A stretch of DNA of 64,000 bases from Girardia tigrina. Lineage: Eukaryota > Platyhelminthes > Tricladida > Dugesiidae. The notes beneath the pieces were generated by a model. The model saw only the letters and a program-made list of their open reading frames with translations, made no database searches and was not told where the DNA came from. Position 1 is the first letter of the stretch. Each line of letters opens with the position of its first letter. The translations under genes and the position numbers were made by a program. Positions 58,484 to 64,000 of this stretch are shown piece after piece. The stretch lies in assembly GCA_001938485.1 (NCBI GenBank), contig MQRK01246750.1, forward strand, positions 40,185 through 104,184. Reading direction: 5' to 3'.

Positions 58484-59332
58484 CTAGCTGCCCCCCGATA
58501 GGCCTCCTACGGGGACAGAGTGCTTCAGTCTCCGAAATTTCTTGGGCTTCCCTGTTGCAAACGACCAATCATGAATTGTGGTACCATGATTGAGCATCCC
58601 TTTGGCTGTATTGGTGGACTTGGTACAGCTGCGAAAGGGACATTTGAACTTTCCCCTCGCATTTGGATCTGCGATCCTAAAAGACAAATATGTATCTTCG
58701 GGATAAGTCGTTTACTCCACCACCGTTGAAATAGTCGGGGTGACTGTTGTTGGCTGAAAATTGGTCTTTTGGATAAGTGTGGGTTCTTCGTCTCTGTCTG
58801 GATTGTCGCTTCTTCTGTTGGATTGCATTGATGATTCTGTCTGATATTCATTGATATTCTCCTTCGCTTCTATTCGATGATCTTTACGCAGATGCCTAGT
58901 GAACCATCCTTTCGTTTTGTAACCTTTGCTGTATTTGGTACATTTAAACAGTTTTTCATCTTCTGGGAGCTGAAGCGGGATGCTTACTGTGGATTCCGTG
59001 TGATCCCGCTTGAGATGTCTATTTAGCTCCTTTTGTTCGGCAAACTCTTTAAAGCAATCTTCTATCGTACATTGAAGGAGTTTATCTCTCTCATTGATTA
59101 ATTTTGGCAGATCGGCTCTTGTTCTGTTCTGCTTCCCTTCTCTTATTAAGGAGTTGATGTATTGCCCTCTTTCTATTGTTGGGTCTCTGTAGACAATGTG
59201 CTGTATGAAGTTTTCATACTTTGCACTATCTCCAAAGAGCCACTGTATATCCACTCTGAGGCATTTGGGAGAGCTTGCTTCTTTCTCCCACTGATCTTCT
59301 TTCCCATTCACATTGTTGCTCTCCACACACAC
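58484..59332 (-). pseudogene. LINE C-terminal extension with zinc fingers
   Basis: Continuation of the LINE protein beyond the reverse transcriptase, about 280 codons with one in-frame stop near 58712. It contains LRVDIQWLFGDSAKYENFIQ; finger 1 (CTIEDCFKEF...LNRHLKRDH, C-x4-C and H-x4-H); finger 2 (FKCTKYSKGYKTKG...RHLRKDH, one cysteine replaced by tyrosine in this copy); a polar linker; then finger 3 (KCPFRSCTKSTNTAKGMLNH). It ends GKPKKFRRLK plus VPVGGL. Many LINEs carry a zinc knuckle near the C-terminus; a set of C2H2 fingers there is less usual and probably binds RNA or target DNA (inference). Homologous tails at 31975-32640, 34484-34885 and 57615-58085 show it is a fixed part of the family. 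Confidence 0.85.
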
Positions 59333-60655
59333 CTCATAATGTTTGGTGTATCAGAGGTGTCCAACCTGCTATGATAGGCAAGTCTTCTGCTTGCAATGAT
59401 ATCCATGGGGAGCAGGAGTCCAATGTCGATAGTGTCCATTTGTATCCTCTCAGTCTTCTGCACTTTCATGATTGTGCGAGTACACAAATTATGAAAGGCA
59501 GCCAGCATATTGATTGTTTTGTTACCTGTTCGCCAACTCTCACAACTGTAGTATACTACGGGAAGTATGCAAGAGCTGACAATCTTCTTCTTGTTCCATA
59601 AAGAGAGTTTGGAGCTCCTCAGAACCGGTTTGAGGTCCCTGATCTTCCTGGTACCCTTTTGAATTCTTTCTCTTATTTCATCTTCAGCGGTGCCATTTGA
59701 GGAGATTGTGGAACCCAAATAGACGAATTTGCATACACACTCAATACCAGTCTCAAGCTGGTGTCTGGCGGTGAGAACTTTGGTATGTCCGTTTAGGTTC
59801 ATAACTTTGGTCTTATTGATATTGATCTTTAGTCCTAAATCTACAAATGAGTCATTCATTAGAATAAGGTTTCTGATAAGATTGTTCCAGTCGGTGTCTA
59901 TAAGACAGAGATCGTCTGCGTAAGCCAGTCTGTTGATATCGAGGCAGCTTCCATCTTCAGTAGTCATCTTTGCTCCTCCTGAGAGACCATATAATATCGC
60001 TCGTTTCAGGACTGTATCGAAGACGATATTGAATAGGAGCGAACCTAAAACACAACCATGTCTAACTCCTTTGTTCATATTGAAGGTTTTATCCCCTATT
60101 GAACCTCTAAATCCCTCATGAAAGGCTTTGATAACTTCAAGCATTCTCCCCCTTATCCTTAGTTTCTTTAAACAGCTCCAGAGAGACTCCCGGGGGACGC
60201 TGTCGAATGCTTTCTCCAGATCTATAAAGATTACAAAAATGTGGATATTTTTGTATCTTGCTTCTTCCTGTAGCTTTCTCAAGATGCTGATAGATTGTTA
60301 CGTTCCTCTGCCTGTCCGGAATCCAAATTGCCATTCGTCCAGTGAGGCTTCAATTATTGGAGTGATACGATTAGCAATAAATCTCGCAAAGACTTTACCG
60401 CTTACGTCTAGTAGAAAAATACCTCTATAGTTACTCTGGTCTTTGCGAGATCCTTTCCCTTTGAATAGAATGACCACTCTGGCCTCTCTCCCACTTGGTG
60501 GGAACTCTTCCACACCGTCCCATATATTCCTGAAGCATATTTCCAATAGGGAGATAATATTCGTACCTCCCCATTTATATACTTTAGGAATAAGTCCATC
60601 TGAGCCTGCTGCTGTAACCTGCTGCTGGAAAATAACAGGTACGAGTTTTTACACC
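59308..60655 (-). pseudogene. LINE reverse transcriptase
   Basis: RNA-directed DNA polymerase that copies LINE RNA at the target nick. In order: AAGSDGLIPKVYKWGG, NYRGIFLLDVSGKVFARFIA, GFRTGRGT, FIDLEKAFDSVPRESLW, GVRHGCVLGSLLFN, and the catalytic LAYADDL. Then a thumb region with KFVYLGSTISSNG and ILPVVYYSCESW. One in-frame TAA follows GFRTGRGT near 60298, and there is a frame change at about 60545 and another at about 59315 where the tail continues. The start of the protein is lost by 5' truncation. Clade is not assigned with certainty; the style is that of the LINEs commonly mis-annotated in invertebrates as craniofacial development protein 2-like. Confidence 0.93.
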
Positions 60656-60660
60656 CGTTA

Positions 60661-61800
60661 CACATCAAATTTATAAACCAGATTAGTTTTCAATCCCCAA
60701 ATAGTTTTCGATTTATTCGAGAAGAAGCTTTGAACTTTGGATGTAATTGAAGCTGCTGTGACATTACATATATTCGTGCAAATACTTTTCTTAAATGCTT
60801 TAAATCATTCAGAATATTGTATTTTGATTATTATTGTTTGTACTCCTCAATTTTTTCTTTATTTAGTCCTTTTTTAACCCGTGTTTGGTACATAATTTTT
60901 CCAATGTAACCTTAATGTTGTGATCTATTTTTTTTGTTTTTTGTACATGTTATCCATCAAGCGTCCTCTAAAAATATTTAAACCATGTTTTGTGGTTTCA
61001 AAATTGGAAAACAAACTCCAAACTCTGTGGACTAAGCCCTTTATCACACCATCTATATAACTAACAAATATAATTGCTGATGATTGAAGAAGAAATTCCG
61101 AAACATATTCGGTTTCTTAAAAAAGTTTTAAGAGTTATTTTTCACATATTTATATCATAGAATCTTCATTAAAATAAATATAATAAACGCTGATAAGATC
61201 ATCGCACGTCAGAAAAAGGAATTTATTTTTTAAAAAGTTTCATAATTTTGATATTTCATACTATTTTCATCTATTTGTAAATTTTAAAATTTATATGTAA
61301 TTTTAAAGTTAAGTCCCTTAAAGAGGTTAGAATTCTTCAATTAATTTTTCCGAGAATCTTCTTAAATTACTTTGGAATATTTTCATGACACTCCTAATAT
61401 TTTTATCAATGTAAATTATACAGAACATAAATTTTTTTGGGAAAATTTTGCTGTGAAATTCGTTAATAATTATCATACCTCTAACATAGGATTTATGGTC
61501 ATCGATTTAGGAACAATCTTGTTAATCAATAAGTTAATTAACAAGGTGTTAAACTTATTCAAAAAAACATTTCGAAAATAGAAGCATTTGAATATATATT
61601 AGAATGTCGGCTTACACAGAAAAATGTCCGACAAGTACCTAAAATGTTTTTAAATAACTTGTATCTCAGTAAAAATTACATATATCAAGTTGTTTCAAAA
61701 GAAATACAAGTTTTTTAACCTTAAAGTAAATTGTGGCGACTTAATTTCAAAAAAAAATTGATTGAAATAATTCGTTGAAGGCATTTTTATTATCGTCTTA
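60661..61800. other. AT-rich spacer with a decayed repeat copy
   Basis: Contains the fourth hammerhead-type motif (61072-61113) within about 61050-61190. A 69-codon plus frame at 61372-61581 is not recognised. Confidence 0.5.
61072..61113 (+). ncRNA. Hammerhead-ribozyme-like motif, copy 4 (decayed)
   Basis: Plus strand: ATTG, CTGATGA, T, TGAA...TTCC hairpin with three or four pairs, GAAA, CATA, TT, CGG. Core is kept; stem I pairs only with G-T wobble. Opposite strand to the other three copies. Confidence 0.3.
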
Positions 61801-62949
61801 TTAGGGTGAAACAAAAGTCTTTTCGTAATTTTTATTAAAAATTTAAATATAATTTTATAACAAATAAAAAAACATTTAAGTTTCAAAGTAAAAGCCATTT
61901 GAATCTATAGCTTGAACCCTTCTATGGGCAAGTTGTGCGATCCCGCTGAGGTACCAATCCTTGTTCTTAGAAGCGAAGAACTGGTGACACCCGTTTACGA
62001 CCTCGACCAGGTTATTGAAGCTGCGACCACGAAGAAAGTGTACCATAGAGCGGAAAAGGTGATAGTCGGATGGCGCAAGATCCGGACTATACGCTGGGTG
62101 TGAAAGAAGTTCAAAGGTGTCGAGATTTGTGATATTTTTTTGTTTGTTTGGCGATGTGCGGTTTTGAATTGTCCTGTTGTAGAAGAACTCGATTGATCAA
62201 AGTGGGGTATTTGTCGCCAAGTGCCGCATACATTCGATCAAGTTAGGCACAGTAAAGGTCAGCGTCGATGGTACGATCATTTGGAACCAGCTCGGAGTGA
62301 ATCACGCCTTCGAAATTCCACCAAACACACAAAAGTGCCTTCCTTGAGAAACGATCTCGTTTTGCTACCGGTTTCACCATTTATCCTGGGTCTAACCATT
62401 GATTTTGTTGGTCTGGATTACTGAACTAAACCCACTTTTCATCGCAAGTTACAATTCGATGGATAAAACGGTCATCGCACGGATTTTCAAGCAATTTTTG
62501 ACAAGTTTCGAAACGCTTTTTGACTTTAATTTGTGTCAATTCATGAGGCACTTTTCGACATCGTCTATTGACCTTGCCAAGAGCGTGAAGGTGTCGTACA
62601 ATAAATTTTTGAGGAAACTCGAGTTCGGCCGACAATTTGCAAGTACTTATTGATAGATTTGTCTCGAGGGCTTCACGAATTGCTCCGGAATCTACAGTGA
62701 AAGGTCGGCCTGAACGTACATTGTCTCCGAGGTCAATGTCGCCTTCGTTGAACCTTTTGAACCAATTTTGTGCAGTACGATTTGAGACCACATTATCGCC
62801 TTCACCTTCGCATATCTTCTTTGTTGCTGCAGTTGCGTTTAAGCCCTAGTTCCAGTAATGGCGTAAAAGAACACGAATTTCAAAATTTTCCATGATTTTT
62901 CTAAAAGACCATAAAAATTATATTAACGACTAATTAGAAGTTTTAATAT

Positions 62950-62986
<37 letters not shown>

Positions 62987-63081
62987 GATAGAGCAGTTCA
63001 AGAGGTTTAAAAACATATACACATGTATAAANCTAAAAGACCATAAAAATTATATTAACGACTAATTAGAAGTTTTAATAT

Positions 63082-63120
<39 letters not shown>

Positions 63121-63242
63121 GATAGAGCAGTTCAAGAGGTTTAAAAACATATACACATGTATAAAAATATCTTTATTTGGTAATAAGAAACAATAGAACA
63201 AAAAGACGTAGAAAATATGAAAAGACTTTTGGTTCACCCTAA
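61801..63242 (-). mobile_element. Mariner element, third lineage, with an internal tandem duplication
   Basis: Ends TTAGGGTGAAACAAAAGTCT (from 61801) and the inverted AAAAGACTTTTGGTTCACCC then TAA (to 63242), flanked by TA on both sides (61799-61800 and 63243-63244). Nominal length is 1442 bp, but a segment of about 135 bp with a (TA)n core occurs twice in tandem (62898-63031 and 63033-63165) with a single n at the join (63032). Without the second copy the element would be about 1.3 kb, the usual mariner length. Confidence 0.93.
61877..62893 (-). pseudogene. Mariner transposase, decayed
   Basis: About 339 codons from MENFEIRVLLRHYW (62893) to IDSNGFYFET (61877). The HTH region reads NVVSNRTAQNWFKRFNEGDI; then CKLSAELEFPQKFIVRHLHA, VPHEL, and TCDEKW (first Asp). 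In-frame stops occur near 62846 and three more after TCDEKWV, then a frame change near the LLQQDNSKPH block (second Asp). YSPDLAPSDYH (third Asp) is readable in another frame. The LLCVWWNFEGVIHSELVP and YCAxLDRMYAALGDKYP blocks place it in a lineage common in invertebrates and different from the copies at 18.8 and 28.6 kb. Confidence 0.9.
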
Positions 63243-63259
63243 TAGTTTATGAAGCACTA

Positions 63260-63990
63260 ATTCTCGAGGAAGTTTTACAAATGTTTGAAGAATGATAGTC
63301 GGTCGACAAGAGGTCACTTGAGTCTTCCTTCAACTTCTGTATGGTCAGTTGTAAGACATGTGACCGAGCGTTATCATGAAGAAAAATCAGTTTTTTTCTG
63401 AGCAATGCTGAGCACGTTCGTTGAAATTTTGGTACGTTTCATAGATTTGTTGGCAGTTCTTTTCTGTTGTAATTTTTTCACCTGGTTTCAGGAAGCTGTG
63501 TTTGATTAGCTTTTTAGAAGATCCACTTTTTATTGCGCAATACAATTCGGTCGAGAAACAGATCATTTTTTATGAGTTTAAGAAGAGACGATGACAATTC
63601 AAAACAGCATTTTTTTATTTTAGTTAAATTCCTACAGCACTCACTTTTCGAGCTTTTTTGACTTACTGATTTGCTTCACATTGCGAGAAACAAATGAGGG
63701 ATCAACATGGAGCTCTTTTACGAGCATCCAAATAATTGTGCAAGGATCATTCTCAATCAACACCTTCAATTGGTCATTGTCAATCCCCGATTGGCGGAAA
63801 CCATAAGGCTCATATTAAAAGCTGGTATTACTAGAGCGAAACTTTGAACATCAGCACTGTACACTCGTTGACACATCCTTTGTCTAACACTTCACTAATG
63901 TTTTGAGTTATTTGAGCTATATAACGCCCTAAATTGAACTCATAAAAGAAAATATTGTCAAAATCCCGTTTTGATATCATCAAACTAAAA
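63260..63990 (-). pseudogene. Mariner transposase relic, heavily decayed
   Basis: Minus-strand scraps in several frames keep mariner order: FFYEFNLGRYIAQITQNI with CVNECTVQ (about 63850-63950), a helix-turn-helix remnant, SSKKLIKHSFLKPGEKITTE (about 63480-63510) and NCQQIYETYQNFNE, then a remnant of the second-Asp block (about 63370). It is closest in style to the 18754 mariner lineage. Terminal repeats not seen; it directly abuts the previous mariner and may run beyond the window. Confidence 0.6.
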
Positions 63991-64000
63991 GTCATTTTGA

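Larger units (their letters stand above)
58405..60660 (-). mobile_element. Zinc-finger LINE, 5'-truncated, 2.25 kb
   Basis: A non-LTR retrotransposon copy on the minus strand: reverse transcriptase (60.65 to 59.3 kb) followed by a long C-terminal extension with C2H2-like zinc fingers (59.3 to 58.5 kb), and a GC-rich 3' end near 58405. The endonuclease part is absent at the 5' side, where AT-rich DNA starts at about 60660. No target duplication or poly-A tail was identified. Confidence 0.9.

Noticed and set aside
1-64000. CRISPR array, bacterial operon, riboswitch or plasmid origin
   Set aside because: Repeats here are minisatellites or transposon ends, and coding pieces are all eukaryotic element types; nothing prokaryotic seen.
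1-64000. Polinton or other capsid-bearing DNA virus element, or retroviral envelope
   Set aside because: No protein-primed polymerase, packaging ATPase, capsid or envelope reading was recognised; only two Ty3/Gypsy fossils.

Overview
The window is AT-rich (roughly three quarters A+T by eye) eukaryotic DNA and looks like a transposon graveyard. Animal-type elements dominate: several mariner lineages, a Tc1 relic, Tigger/pogo, piggyBac and MULE pieces, Ty3/Gypsy elements, and LINEs with an APE-type endonuclease and C2H2 zinc fingers. This, with AT-rich spacers and (TA)n microsatellites, suggests an invertebrate animal with a repeat-rich genome. The phylum cannot be fixed from the sequence. No complete host gene, rRNA, tRNA or CRISPR array was recognised. 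There are N gaps at 11100-11165, 33399-34367 and 55067-55356 and a single n at 63032.

Layout. 0-5 kb: a 32-bp minisatellite, a decayed LINE endonuclease half, a possible mariner crumb. 5-10 kb: a decayed mariner with inverted ends (5149-6384), irregular AT repeats, and a Tigger/pogo-like element bounded by TA (7785-9104). 9.8-16 kb: one exon-like stretch, a near-perfect hairpin, and a broken minus-strand Ty3/Gypsy element with both LTRs (10631-16071). 17-30 kb: two well-delimited mariners (18754-20036 and 28610-29867), a mariner crumb, and a 2.2-kb DNA transposon with GGGYGTCACTT ends and an unclassified CxxH-type transposase (22970-25202). 30-36 kb: a palindromic element, 3' tails of a zinc-finger LINE in both orientations, and a mariner whose two ends flank the large gap. 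36-50 kb: mostly empty AT-rich DNA with a TTAA-flanked piggyBac-type MITE, a TA-flanked 628-bp MITE, a piggyBac relic and a mariner N-terminal relic. 50-57 kb: a GC-rich exon-like island, a second Ty3/Gypsy fragment, a MULE transposase C-terminal half next to tandem GGATGAACAGTCC-like words, and a Tc1 relic. 57-64 kb: LINE copies with reverse transcriptase and zinc-finger tails, then two more mariners.

Three signals stand out. (1) A dispersed repeat (copies near 26.4, 55.0, 57.1 and 61.1 kb) carries a motif that fits a minimal hammerhead ribozyme: CTGATGA, a hairpin, GAAA, a four-base loop, and a short closing stem. The hairpin sequence differs between copies while pairing is largely kept. 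(2) A LINE family has a long C-terminal extension with about three C2H2-like zinc fingers; at least four separate tail copies lie in this window. (3) The 2.2-kb CxxH transposon belongs to no superfamily I can name with confidence. I see no genes working together in a pathway here; the biology is that of successive insertion, nesting and decay.
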